In this document: one piece after another, positions 1-11,721 of the stretch
Layout: each line of letters begins with the position of its first letter
Position numbering within the stretch: the stretch's first letter is position 1
Source: Adiantum capillus-veneris
Lineage: Eukaryota; Streptophyta; Polypodiopsida; Polypodiales; Pteridaceae
Direction of reading: 5' to 3'
Length of the DNA stretch: 64,000 bases
Assembly: GCA_014529385.2 (NCBI GenBank)
Contig: CM043966.1
Coordinates: 92,176,587 to 92,240,586 of the forward strand
Program-made: the position numbers and the translations under genes
The notes under the pieces: generated by a model
The model's input: the letters and a program-made list of their open reading frames with translations, nothing else
Told to the model about the DNA's origin: nothing
Databases searched by the model: none

Positions 1-2
1 GA

Positions 3-2700
3 CAACCGACGTCCAACTACCAGGACCAACCAGCTACTCAACCATCATTGCAGGCATGGCTTCGATAGAGTGCTACATTAGAACAAGACCAAACCCAAGA
101 GGGTTATCAAAACGCACGAGGGCTAAGGGATTTACAAGAACCACCACTCTATGCACAGTATCAAGGAGAGAGTAAGCCAAAGACTCAGGGGTCAACTGAG
201 CCTGGAAGAACACCCCTAGAACGAGTTCGGAGATATGAACCATCTCTCGCGAGAACTGTTAGAAACTATGGCTTAGGAGCACCATTGGGAGAGGAACCTG
301 GCCACTATAGAAGACCAGAGGAGGTATATCGACTAGGACGGGGAGATCCCATGATGAGATTTGTAGACCATCATAGAATTAGACCTTCTCAAGTGCAAAA
401 ATGGGTAAACAAGAAATATACGGGAAGCAGGGATCCGAGAGATCATGTAGCAGCCTTTGTGCGTGTAATTAGAGCTGAAGAGGTGTTAGACTTTCCTACC
501 CAATTTGCAGGATTCGGTTTAACCTTAGAGGATGATGCTGCTACATGGTTTGACTCAGTGGAGTGAAGAGACTTTGAGTCTATGGAGGAAGTGTTTGACG
601 AGTTTATCGAGGAATTCTCACAAAGGGGAATAGCTCATAATACAGTCTCACAAATTCATAAATTCAAACAGAAAGATGGAGAGTCTGTGCGAAAGGCAGC
701 CCTCCGATTAAAAAGATATGTTAAGTTCTGCCCCGTGGAAGAACTGCCAACTCAGTCCAGACTTATGCTTATATTTATCCAAGGACTAAGGAATGCAGAT
801 CTTCAGAAGGACTTACATATGAAAAGGAGCACGACGTTGAATGATTTAACCAAGGAAGCTCTATACCTTGTGGACAATTGTGAGGTCTACAAAGAGGGTG
901 AGTTCAAGGATCTTGACAATGATTCTTCCTCGCAACAAAGCGGAAGCAAGTCTGCTAAGACAACACCGAAAGGAGAATTAGCGGTAAGCCAAGAGCAACT
1001 TGTAGAGGAAGTGCTTAAAAAGATTAACTTGTATTCCAAACCACAAGCTAAACAACCAAAATGGTGTGCAATTGAACAAAAATGGACAAACCATGGGACG
1101 GAGGAGTGTTATTATAACAAGGGATATGTGAGAGAACGACCATATGCTCCGCAAGCTCAGGCGACATCCCCTCAAGTCCCACCGATGCCTAGATATCAAA
1201 CAGGCAACCTACTAGGACCTGTAGGTGTAGAAAGACCACAACCAGTGTTGGGACAACAACCACCCCTACCAAGATTACGACCAATCGGCATAAGATACAC
1301 ACCCATAGTAACTGAGTCGGATGAGAAGGCTTTGTTACCTATGCATGCATACTACGACGAGCCCAATGGATATGCGGCAAACTCTGTCTATTATCCACAG
1401 GAAGAACCCTCTACACCAGAACCATGGAGCATGATAGGAACAACTGCTGCACAGGCAGCGGGGAAAGAAAGATATAGCTTGGATGAAAGAACACTGTTGT
1501 TCATAGCCAACAAAGGCATGAGCGGGCAAAGAATTGCACACCAACAAAGAGGAGCTCCAGGAGCACCTCAACAGCCTAAAGGACCATGCTACAAGTGTGG
1601 TGGATACCATTGGCTGAGGGAATGCCCTCATGACGAAATCATTAGGGTCAACGCATATTGCACCGAGTGTGGAATTACTCACTTGATCCTTGATTGCCCT
1701 AAAAACCCGAGCAAAGGAGAAAAAACTACCTTGAATATGGTGGGAGCGCTGCCTTCCAGTGGAGGGTCAGAAAACGAAACTCCGATTCCTGTTAAGGTCT
1801 TGACGAGAGACCAAGCAAGGAGAAATGACAATCAGCCCAAGAGTAACGATGAAAATCAGGAAGAAATCAAGACTGACAAGTCTAGTGTCAGTCGTTATAA
1901 TCCTTGGAAAGAACGAAGAGCAAAAATGAAAGCTAGACGTGAGCAAAAACAAAAAGATGTAGAAGCTAAGCTAATGATAGCTCGAGAGCAACTTAAACAG
2001 CAAAGAGAGTCTGACTCTCTAAAATCAACGGAGGGACCAAGAAGTGCAAGCTCAGGAGGGTCAGTATTGGTAGATAAGATCAATGAACCCTTAGATGCAA
2101 TCTTGCAAGCATATGAAGCAAGATTGAAGAACAGACAGACTCTAGAGCAAAGGTGGATGACATATCCATATCCAGAGATAGAAAAACAGAGACTAGAGAT
2201 GTGCAAACAACTCATTGAAACTGCACAAGCTATACTGGAGCCTCCACCTATGGAAGTGGGGGATAGAGTAATCAAACCACCAAACAATGAAACACCTCAC
2301 AAAATTGAACAAAGGATACCCGACAAGATAGAAAACGTTAAATCCTTGTCGGATGTAGAGGATGCAAGAGACGTGCCTAATAGCACTGATGAATCACTGA
2401 AAGATTTTCCACCATATACCCCTATTGTGGAAGAAAATTGGCCTGAAGAGCTATGGGAAACGGTGAGAAAAGCTCAAGAAAAATATGAGACAAAAACAGT
2501 CGAGTCGACGCCTTTCTCGAAGTTGAACTTGAATAAGCCTCCATGGGATTTAGACGTTAAATCATTTCAAGGGGATAATGGTTTAGTTGCATCCGAAGAT
2601 AGCATACCAGCATCACTCAGAACTTTGCCATCATATATGGGGGACTATGAGGCAAGGTCAGAAATTCGAAGAGTACCTTCTCAAAGAATAGGCGGGTCAA
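3..2700 (+). CDS. gag: gag region with two CCHC-like zinc knuckles
   Basis: Capsid-type sequence lies at about 340-900, with the plant retrotransposon gag pattern (AATWFDSV, a stop at 564, then EEFIEEFSQRG and LIFIQGL). Two zinc knuckles follow at 1587-1625 and 1659-1697. Each has the spacing C-x2-C-x3-H-x4-C, one residue shorter than canonical C-x2-C-x4-H-x4-C. The region from about 1750 to 2700 is charged and low in complexity and may be a linker. Gag would form the virus-like particle and bind element RNA. It carries stops at 66 and 564. The start codon is outside the window. Confidence 0.75.
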
Positions 2701-2929
2701 ATCAATTGGACACTAAAATCCTGACAGACTTGTACACTCCGGTCAAGTGTACAATCACATTGGTAGAATTGTTAAAAATTAGGCCAAGCATGTGGACGGA
2801 AGTGGGAAAATGTCATGAAAATTTTGGTATAAGGACGCCTCTTAAGTTCTTCGAACCCGAGCTTAATGACACAGAACCGAAGAAAGTCAACAATAGACCA
2901 GTGCCACTCAATAAGGTAGGAGAGTATTG

Positions 2930-3300
2930 TGAGGGTGAAGACGGAAACACAACCCTACCAGTTGAGTATAACGGCATAGAGACTAAGGAAATACTTGATA
3001 GCGGAGCTGGCATTGCCATTGCGACCAAAATGCTATGGGAAAAATGGGGAAAACCAGCAATACGAACAACTAGAATGAAATTGCAGCTGGGGGATGGGCA
3101 CATAGAAAGGCCTATAGGATTGCCTGAGGCAATTGTGGTATCTTCACGTGGCATAGAGTACGAACATACCTTTGCCATAGTAGATTTCGGCAAGAAGAAC
3201 AACTATGAAATTATCCTTGGTAGGCCGTTCATGAGGCAACTCAAAATGGTGCAGGACTGGGGGTATGATTATTTGTATCTAAGACATGCTGAAACTACTA
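2930..3300 (+). CDS. Aspartic protease (retropepsin) domain 1
   Basis: The motif DSGA at 2997-3008 matches the retropepsin active site. It is followed by a hydrophobic second half ending in ILGRPFM near 3216, the usual ILG-R-x-F/W flap-distal motif of Ty3 proteases. The domain sits in the normal place between gag and RT and would process the polyprotein. About 1.1 kb of acidic, low-complexity sequence separates it from RT, which is unusually long. Confidence 0.8.
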
Positions 3301-4449
3301 CACAAGTAAACATGAAAAATCATAGCTACCATGATGTCACGAGAACCCCTGTGGAAGAATTTGACTCCGCCACCATTAGTGGATTAGAGGTCCCAGCGTG
3401 GCTTTGTAAGAAAAAGGAGATATGGATGTGCGAAGCATCTCAATGTAGTGAATTTGACCACAATGAAAAGACACTAGAGAGGGTCTTGGAAGACGATGCA
3501 TATATACGAGAACCTTTTCCTAAAGAGAAGCTCGAACCCCTAGAATGGTCTCAAATTTTGGCTACATTGGATGTATGCGTCAATGAAGTCACTCCCACCC
3601 AATTTTGTGATGAGAATGGCTACGATATCATACCATACTACATGTTGAGCAAAATTGTGGAGGAGGACGAGAACGATGGAGATACTGAGAATATGAGGAT
3701 CAATAAAATAGAAACGAAACTGGAGATTAAGATAGTGGGCTATGTGGACATCCCCACTAAAGAAATCAATCAGGAGGGAGAAGAATTTTATGATTCTTCT
3801 GATCAAAGTGAAAACAGGGATAACGCGGATGACGAGAAGTCAAAAAATACGGAGGGAGACGACAATCAAGATCAAGACAATGACGTCTTCTACAATTTCC
3901 CAAACCAAAGTGAGAGATGCCAAAAAAGATACAAGAGTAAACGACACCATATCAGTTTACCAACCAGGCTGAGACCCATGCCGGAGTTTAAGGGTAAGAC
4001 ACATTTCCTTATGAACATTCATGTTGTTGATTGTGCTAAGGATAAAGTGTCAGGAAGATTTCTTAAGGTTGTTGAAGACTCAGGATTTAAGTCCAGACTG
4101 TTGAAACCTAAGAAAAGCAGCAAAGCAAAAAAAAGAGTTGCATCAGAAAAACTGAATGTCTCTGGTGGTCCAATTAGGACGAAAATTGAACGGAAAACGA
4201 GATACAATGAGTTGAAACAAAAAATTAAAAATGTATGGACAACTGAAATGGAAAGTAGCGATGGAACGAACGCTAGTGATGGGAGTAAAAAGATAGATGT
4301 ACCTCCTCACTATTGTAAGTACACCATTCAGGAAAGAAGATTGGTGGTTCAACAACCAATGAGGGAGCCTAAATCAAACGAGTCCTACGATGGGCCAGAG
4401 AACTCCAAGAAAATAGACTTAGCAGAGCCATGAGAAAGTCCTCGACCTG

Positions 4450-5426
4450 CTTACATTGCGACATATCTAGGTCAGGAAGAAGAGGACTTACTGATCAAAA
4501 CACTTAAGGAGTTTCGAGATGTATTTGCATGGTCGTACAAAGATTTGAAGGGGGTGGATCCTAACATTTTTGAACATTCAATCCCTTTGAAGTCTGATGC
4601 AAAGCCAAGCAAACAACGTCCATACACGTATAATGAGACATTCGGCAAAAGGATAAAAGAAGATATAGACAAACTTATGGAGGCTGAATTTATTTATGAG
4701 ATAGAGCACACGGATTGGGTGTCCCCGATAGTGGTGGTACCCAAGAAAAACGAGAAATTACGAGTGTGTGTAAATCTCAAGAAGGTAAACGCAGCAACCA
4801 TAACGGACAACTACCCTCTTCCTATCACTGAACACGTCTTGGAACGAGTAGCAGGCAAGCAAGCCTATAGCTTTATGGACGGATTCTCTGGTTATAACCA
4901 ATTGGGGGTCAAATTAGAAGATCAATACAAAACAGCGTTTGCAATAGAATGGGGCATATATGCATTTAGAGTAATGCCATTTGGCTTGACCAATGCTCCA
5001 GCCACATTTCAGAGATTAATGACACATGATTTTAAAGAATACTTGCTAATATTCTTGGATATTTACATGGACGACTTGTGTGTCTATTCTCTATTGAGAG
5101 AAGACCATATAGATCATCTTAGAAAGGTATTCGAAAAGTGCAGAACGCATAGGATTTGTCTCAACCCAGAAAAATGTGTATTCATGGTACGACAAGGTAA
5201 AATCTTAGGCCACATAGTGTCGGTTAATGGAATTACCACTGATGAAGACAAGGTAAAGGTGATCTTAGAATTGCCAACACCAAACACTATACGAGAGGTA
5301 CAATCATTTATGGGACATTGTGGATACTACCGACGTTTTATCTACATGTACGCTGTAATAGCAAAACCCTTGTATAGTCTAATCACGCTCTTCAATTGGA
5401 CCAATGAATGTGAGGAGTCATTCTAG
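4450..5426 (+). CDS. Reverse transcriptase domain
   Basis: Ordered Ty3-type RT blocks are readable: WVSPIVVVPKKN, LRVCVNLKKVN, YSFMDGFSGYNQ, FRVMPFGLTNAPATFQRLM, the catalytic YMDD at 5064-5075, and LGHIVS. Both aspartates of YMDD and the palm aspartate in MDGFSGY are present, so the catalytic core survives. The frame is cut by TGA at 4431 just upstream and TAG at 5424 at the RNase H boundary. RT copies element RNA into cDNA inside the particle. Confidence 0.92.
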
Positions 5427-5880
5427 AAACTAAAAGATGCACTGGTATCTGTAGAAATTCTAAAAGCACCAGATTGGTCAAAGATCTTCCATGTACATGT
5501 AGATGCTTCGGCATTTGCAATAGGCTATATATTAACACAACCAGGGGAGGGTAAGACGGATTTTCCAATCAGTTATGCTAGTAGACAACTCAACAGTGCA
5601 AAAAAGAATTATACTACCACTGAAAGAGAAGGATTGTGTATGATATATGTGGTAAAGAAATTTCGGCATTACTTGCTCACGAACAAATTCACATTCTTTG
5701 TGGATCATTAGGCACTATTGTACTTAGTAAACAAACCTTGTAACACGGGACGAATTGTAAGATGGTTCATTGTGTTGCTGGAGTTTGATTTTATGGTAGT
5801 AGTTAAGAAAGGAAAAACTCATCAAAGAGCAGACCACCTTTCTCGATTACTACATGGCGAAAAAGCTACTGGGGTAGATA
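5427..5880 (+). CDS. RNase H domain
   Basis: The sequence continues in frame after TAG 5424. It shows HVDASAFAIGYILTQ (first Asp), YTTTEREGL (Glu), FFVDH (Asp, followed by TAG 5709) and RADHLSRL (last Asp), the four catalytic carboxylates of Ty3 RNase H. It would remove RNA from the RNA-DNA hybrid and generate the polypurine primer. Only one RNase H copy is seen, so the element lacks the extra RNase H known from Tat/Ogre lineages. Confidence 0.85.
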
Positions 5881-5959
5881 ATGATCTCCCAGACGCATAC
5901 CTGTTTAATATAGAGATGGTACCGAAATGGTCAGAGAAAATTATTCTGTTGCTGACATA

Positions 5960-6250
5960 TGGAATGAATCTTGACGACAAACACACGGTGCAAGACGTTA
6001 GACAAGCACGAAATTACACAATGCTTGTGGGAAGAATGTACCATCATGGAAACGATGGGATTCTAAGGCTGTGTATAATCCCAGAGGAGTACGAAGCATA
6101 TCTAGAGGAGGCCCATACGCAAATTGGGGGATTCCATAGAGGAAATCAAATGATGTATGAACAACTAAGAAGACTTGGAGTGTATTGGCCAAGAATGGCA
6201 GGCGATGTAGCTAAGTACATCAAGACATGTGACTTTTGCACATCCAATAC
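5960..6250 (+). CDS. Extra integrase-type H2C2 zinc domain (first copy)
   Basis: The segment reads like the front of a Ty3 integrase: a MYHHG strand, then EEAHTQIGGFHRGN with two His, GVYWPRM, and KTCDFC with two Cys. It is complete and uninterrupted. It lies about 410 bases upstream of a second domain of the same plan, so the integrase has two zinc-binding domains in series. The linker between them resembles the usual RNase H-integrase connector (W-x-I ... YL ... ELP ... LYKRG). The function of the extra copy is unknown; duplication or recruitment from another element is possible. Confidence 0.75.
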
Positions 6251-6289
6251 TATTGTGGATTATACCACATTATACCAAGTGACAGTAGC

Positions 6290-7607
6290 ACCTGCATGGA
6301 TTCATGCTATTGTGGAATATTTGACTAATAAGGAGCTGCCAAGATATTGGTCTAAAGCCAGACAAAAGGCTTTACAAATCGAAGCGAATAAGTATGCCCT
6401 CATTAATGACCAATTGTATAAAAGAGGAATTGATGATCAGCTGAGGTTAGTTCCTCATGAAAATGACTACTTTCCATTATTGGAACAAGCTCATGCAGGC
6501 ATAGTAGGAGGTCATTTTTCAACAGAGAGAATCGTAAAAATCATTATGGTTGCAGGTATATGGTGACCGACCATCATTCAAGATGCAGCAGAATTCGTGA
6601 AAAGGTGTGATGAATGTCAACACACTTAGGTACCAATTAAAAGAGACGAAATGCCTTTAAGGCCAATGATGAGTGCTCGAGCATTCGCTAAATGGGGATT
6701 GGACTTTAATGGTCCTATCACTCCACCAGTGTATCATTCACAAGCACAATATATCATAGTGGCCACGGATTACATGACCAAATGGGTGGAAGCAAAATCC
6801 ACAACGAAAGCAGACGCTAGAACCACGGCATAATTCTTACATGAATATGTGTTTACACGTTATGGCCTTCCAATCGAGCTGGTGAGTGATAGAGGGACAC
6901 ACTTTGTAAATGATGTTATCCAACATCTCTTAAATGAGTTTATGGTAATTCATCGCAAATCTGCACCCTATCATCCACAAGCCAATGGCCAAGCGGAAGC
7001 GACCAACAAAATATTGTGCACAGTTTTTATGAAACTGGTTAGTGAAACAAGAACAGACTGGGATCAGATGCTCTATTCGGCATTGTGGGCTTATCGAGTT
7101 GCATATAAAACAACACTCAATGCTACACCATTTAATATGGTATATGGGTTAAATGCAATATTGCCTATTGACTTTTTGATCCCCACACTAAGGGTAGCCA
7201 CACAATTAGACTGGACGGGGCATGAACTTTCAGAACGGTTAGAGGACCTTGAAAAATTAGATGAGTTAGGAATCAATGCTGTAGCAGCCATATATGCAAA
7301 AAAAAGACAACAAAAAGAGTGTTTTGACAAACATGTCAAGAACAAGGACTTTAAAACGGGCGACTATGTCTTAGTATACACCCTTAAACAGCATGCCAAA
7401 AAGCTAAAGAAAAGGGGAATGGGGCCTTATTTGATCCAAGAAATATCGTCCAACGGAACAGTAAAACTGTCGACACTAGATGGAAAAGAAATGCCGAACT
7501 GGATTAGTGGGTGTCATTTAAAAAAATACCGTCTATCTTTAACACAGGAAATGTTGTTTCAATTGCATTATGGAAAAGCCTATAGACAGGAACAACAAAG
7601 AATTTAG
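6290..7607 (+). CDS. Integrase: second H2C2 domain, DDE core, GPY-like C-terminus
   Basis: The second H2C2 has EQAHAGIVGGHFS and RCDECQ, interrupted by TGA 6564 in the conserved WWP and by TAG 6627. The core keeps all three acidic residues: Asp at 6702 (LDFNGP), Asp at 6888 (VSDRGTHF) and Glu at 6996 (NGQAEATNK). A TAA at 6831 interrupts the core. The C-terminal part has TGDYVL and the RGMGPYLI module near 7420, and no chromodomain. The frame runs on past TAG 7605 into the second protease-like domain. Integrase would insert the cDNA. Confidence 0.88.
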
Positions 7608-7673
7608 GACCAGGCACAACAAGAAGCCAAGGAACGGATTGCTAAACGAAAGCAGTTTCTCAGGACAATAAAC

Positions 7674-8162
7674 ATGGTCACCCCAATGATGACTGACGAA
7701 TATCCTCTTTCGACATCCCAAACAAACGAAGCGGATATACAAAGCGAAAAATTAGCAAAGACCATGACAGACTTTAGGGCTCAGGACAATAGCATCATTG
7801 AAGACTTGGAAGATACGTGGTGTAGTCCTTACATAAAAGCTTATGCAGGCACAAAACAAGTTGAAATCTATGCATTGCTTGACACTAGAGCAAAAATGAG
7901 CGTCATCAGCTTTGAGCTCTTTCAGAAACTTGGACCAATGAGGACGATCCCAGAGACACACCGGTTGAAAGTAGCATCGGGTGATGAGGTGACCACGTTG
8001 TGGTCTATTATAATACCAATCACAGTGCAGGCACACCACTACACTACAACATTCCATGTACTGCCACCATGTAAATCAGCAACGCCGTGTATCTTAGCAG
8101 TGTCATGGATGAAAGCTAACAGGGTATTCATTCATTTGGATACTAATGAAGCACTGTTCTAA
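7674..8162 (+). CDS. Post-integrase retropepsin-like domain with altered active site
   Basis: In frame with integrase after TAG 7605, the sequence reads AYAG...VEIYALLDTRAKMSVIS, then a VASGDEVTTL loop, IIPITVQ, and PCILAVSWMKANRVF, ending at TAA 8160. This is the layout of a retropepsin: active-site loop, flap, then the ILG-like strand. The active-site triplet is Asp-Thr-Arg (7881-7889) rather than Asp-Thr/Ser-Gly. The expected CILG is CILA. Loss of the Gly suggests this copy is inactive; GGA to AGA is a single transition. A protease fold after integrase is not part of the standard Ty3 order. Confidence 0.7.
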   Translation: MVTPMMTDEYPLSTSQTNEADIQSEKLAKTMTDFRAQDNSIIEDLEDTWCSPYIKAYAGTKQVEIYALLDTRAKMSVISFELFQKLGPMRTIPETHRLKVASGDEVTTLWSIIIPITVQAHHYTTTFHVLPPCKSATPCILAVSWMKANRVFIHLDTNEALF

Positions 8163-9046
8163 AATGAAAACTTTTCAAAACCCTTCTTATCATATAACCA
8201 ATACATGTGAAGGAGGAAACATGAGTCAATACAACCGCAAGGATATTCCCAACAACAAACAGAGTTTACAAGTCTAGAAACGTCTTATCAAAAATCAACA
8301 ACCATGTAGGGAACTAGGCAAGTTTGGGTACGGCGTACAGATCTGGCCGAGGCACAATTACATCAAAAGAGGAAATACAAAGTTTGGATAAGGCAAGACA
8401 GCCTAATTCCTATAAAAAAGGGGGCAGAAGAACAGACAAAACACCAAAAGCCAGCAAAATTACAAAGAACCACACTCAATCGGTCGATTACGCAACGGGC
8501 TATATTGGTATGGCGGCCAAAATTTCCAATTCAAAACAAGCCAACAACACAAGAAGGGAGGCCAAAGATGACCATCGAGCAGTTATCTACAACTGTCAAT
8601 GTCAAGCCACATCATGCAAATAGCAAGAGGAAACAAACAGAATCAACAACAAAAACTACAAGGATCTAGAAGACCCAAGTCATCAAAGGAGAAAGAAAAA
8701 ATGTTCCACCAGAAAATGCAACAAAATATACGACAATATCGACTTCAAAGGATCCACATACGCCAATTCAAAACTAGTGGAAAACAATCAAACAAAGAGC
8801 GACAGATTTACAACTACTCCTTGCAAAGAAAATCTGCCAGCCAACTCAAGCTACCACAGGAAACCTCAAGGACAAATGCCAATAAGCGAATCGCTTATAC
8901 CTTTCTCTTACACCGCATAAATTCTTTCTACATGCATTGACAGCACATGCATATAGGGCTATATTACAAGGCCTGCATTAGCATGAGTTAACACCCATGC
9001 ACAACACATACCTTAACGATACCCTGTCGTCCGGGAGGACTGCAAC
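8163..9046 (+). other. Post-pol A-rich tract without recognisable gene
   Basis: Short open stretches rich in Lys, Gln and Asn (for example 8324-8623 and 8599-8940) overlap in different frames and match no family I know. The bias follows the A-rich composition. I read this as untranslated or decayed element sequence. Confidence 0.4.
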
Positions 9047-9060
9047 TAGGAGGGGGGGAG
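9047..9060 (+). other. Internal polypurine tract
   Basis: TAGGAGGGGGGGAG is identical over 14 bases to the tract at 15147-15160 that directly precedes the 3' LTR. No TG-starting LTR follows here; the next bases are GCATTCC. It may be a central polypurine tract, or the relic end of a separate element. Confidence 0.5.
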
Positions 9061-11721
9061 GCATTCCAAATGCGGACTCATGACTCATGTTATATATTAG
9101 AGGGCAATGTTTGTGAGCAATTTTTCAACCATTTTTGCGTTTTATTGTGTGATTTTGGGAAAAAGAATATGCCCTCGTAATTAATCAAAATTGGGAACCA
9201 AATCATCATACATGAGCCCCTAGGGATGTGTATAGACTATAAAGAGAGTCAAATCTAGCCAAAAAACGTCTAAAAACAGCAAAAAATAGACTAAGGTTGA
9301 CGATTATGAGTGAGAATTACATAGACGAGAAAAAAGTGAGCTACAAAGTGTTTTGCTTTTCATAGGTATTTTTATAGGTTAGAATTGCTATTTTCGGGTT
9401 ATTTTGGGATTTATTTGCTTTATTTTAGCCATTTTCTAGCAAAAATTATAGAAAAAAATTCGTAATCCAGATGGAAACACAAAAGAAGAGACGCCTGATC
9501 GGAGCAAGGTAAAGAAGACATAGAAAAAATAGGGACTGCAAAGGTGATAGGGCAAAATGACCACCGTCATGAAGGGACCTCCAACATGAGAAATCTACAA
9601 AAATTGTAGAACTGGAGCAACCGAGGTCCAAATCAGGAAATTTGCGAGCCTAAACCGCATCTCGCAAAAAGTTATGGCCACAGGTAAAAGATGGGAAAAT
9701 TTTGTGTCGGAGTCTCGATTGCATATAGAGAGGCTAGGCTTGAAATCTCTCATTTGAGCCATTTTCCATTGTGAGAGAGAGAGAGAGAGCTCCCTACAAC
9801 ACTTGAGACTTCCAGAAGCTCATCCATCGCACACGGTCACCAGATCAACATCAAATATGAGAGGTACGCTCGTCAACACTGACTCTAAGTGTTGTTTACT
9901 TCAGTTAGTCGCAAAACCTCGCCAGCATCACAATCACAACTTCTGCACACATACGGTAGACCGGTTGTTAGGGAGACCTAGAGGCCACCAAATGGAACCA
10001 AAATTGAAAGGCACAATGCCTATAGCTTAGGGATCAAGCCTATGACCTCGGAAAGCGTGAAGGAAGCCGCTCAGAAAACCCTAATTTCACAGGACCTGCA
10101 AAAGGGCAACTGAACCAAGATGATCATAAATGAGCCAAAACTCATAGACAGCAAGCCAATAACCTCGACAAACCGACTGAAGGGTTAGATCATGAAAAAG
10201 TTCGTCAAAACGGAGCCTAAAGTACCTATCTGACGAACACTCCACAAAGCGTCACGATACTCTAACGGGCCGACCAAATGACAAAATGACACCAAATTTA
10301 ACAAGGTACATCCAAAAGACGTCAACTACGAGATGGAATGTGTCCACTCAGGAAAAAAGCTCTTCCGCTAGGGCAAATGCCAACAACAGGCCAGAAAGAT
10401 GTCCAAATGGTCGTTTTTGGTGTTGTCAACACCAAAACAACAACCGACTGCTTTGATGGAAGGTCAAAAAGAAATAAAAGAAAGTCGGAGTCATACAATG
10501 ACCAAAATGAACGGCGACCATCACCTAAGTGGTCTACTTCGACTCCAGGACCAGCTAAATGCTGCAAACAGTGAGTACACTCTTCTAAATTGATTAAAAC
10601 TTGATGTGTGTGTCTAGGAGAGCCTATTAACACCATTGTGGTCAACTACATAAAAAAAACTAGTAAAAATGACTAAGTACTAGTCTATTGCGATAGACTT
10701 GAATTTACAATTAGACAAGTAAAATTTTGATTTTGGCTTCATGAGAAGTTCTAACAAGGAATATTAACCACCATTATCAAATCAAAGTGCAAAAGGGATC
10801 TCTTTTGGCCAAATAACCTAGTCTATCGCGATAAACTTGCTACTACAATATTTGGGGGAAAGACTTTTCAAAATTTTCACAAAACAGACTTGGGAAAGCA
10901 CATGAAGGCAGTACACCAAATTTGGTGACAGGATGGACTCATATGGCAAGCCGAGAAAGACATGACGACAACTCAGAGTCAGAACAGGACATCTCAAGGA
11001 CAGACACTTAAAATTCACATGTGAGAGGTCAAGAAACCTTACATCAACTTGGAGAAGGCAGACAGATGATCACAGAGCCAAAAAATGACAAATTGACACT
11101 GAGTACCAGTCTATCACGATAGACTAAGCAGAGGGATACTAGGCCATCTAACCAAAAATTTGAATTAACATTTGGATTCAGCATGATGCAAGAAGACTAC
11201 CCACTAAGTTTGAGCCCAAAACAACACAAAATGAAGGAGATAGACCAACATCTCCTTGGAAGGAATCAGGAAAAAATGGGAGTTGATCCAAAAAGGGGTC
11301 ACTTGACATTCATTTGAGGTGAAAATGGGATCAGATCATGTACAAGGTATGAGAAACCAATTGGTGGAGGCACAACTGCAAAATAGGACCCTTGTCAAAA
11401 GATGGCTAGTCTATTGCGATAGACAGTGCAAAAGTTGCAAATGAACTGATTTTCACTTTGGGATTATAGAGTGACCTTACATGCCCTGTGAACATACACC
11501 ACACAAAATTTCAAGGCATTTGGACTTGTTCTCCTTCACCAACAACATTAATTTGAAGCCGTCAGAGCCGCACAATGGAAGAGCTTGTCTATCTGCTAAC
11601 ATTTTACCTTAACTCATCTTGGGACTAAGAAGGCTCATCTAGATGCATGATTAAGTGGTAATCAATTTAGAAGAGAAGTACTATATTTGTACATTAACTG
11701 TTAATTGTGAATACAGGATCC
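9061..11721 (+). other. Non-coding spacer with palindromic repeats
   Basis: No ORF with recognisable homology is present. A short GA run lies at 9773-9791. The distinctive content is four copies of an 18-bp palindrome between 10682 and 11424, listed separately. The end of the spacer (about 11700-11717) resembles a splice acceptor (AATACAG) just before the ATG of the second ORF, which suggests the downstream ORF could be expressed from a spliced RNA. Confidence 0.4.
10682..11424 (+). repeat. Four dispersed copies of palindrome AGTCTATYGCGATAGACT
   Basis: Copies lie at 10682-10699, 10820-10837, 11108-11125 and 11408-11424. The ideal sequence is a perfect 18-bp inverted repeat (AGTCTATCG/CGATAGACT). 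Each copy deviates from it by only about one or two bases, while the flanking DNA is not repeated. A half copy, AGTCTATCGCGA, lies at 15743-15754 beyond the LTR. Such conserved islands could be sites for a dimeric DNA-binding protein or RNA hairpins. Confidence 0.75.

Larger units (their letters stand above)
3..8162 (+). pseudogene. gag-pol polyprotein in one frame with nine in-frame stops
   Basis: A single reading frame of about 2,720 codons runs from the window edge to TAA at 8160. It encodes gag, aspartic protease, reverse transcriptase, RNase H, integrase and a second protease-like domain without any net frameshift. Internal stops are TAG at 66, TGA at 564, TGA at 4431, TAG at 5424, TAG at 5709, TGA at 6564, TAG at 6627, TAA at 6831 and TAG at 7605. 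At several of them the family alignment predicts Gln (FQKLK at 5424, DHQALL at 5709) or Trp (IWWP at 6564). The lesions are therefore CAG/CAA to TAG/TAA or TGG to TGA. The product would be the replication polyprotein of the retrotransposon. gag starts upstream of the window. Confidence 0.85.

Noticed and set aside
564-7607. Stops as programmed readthrough or U-to-C RNA editing sites
   Set aside because: TGA codons stand where Trp is expected, which U-to-C editing (giving CGA) would not restore, and nine stops are too many for readthrough. Mutational decay is simpler.
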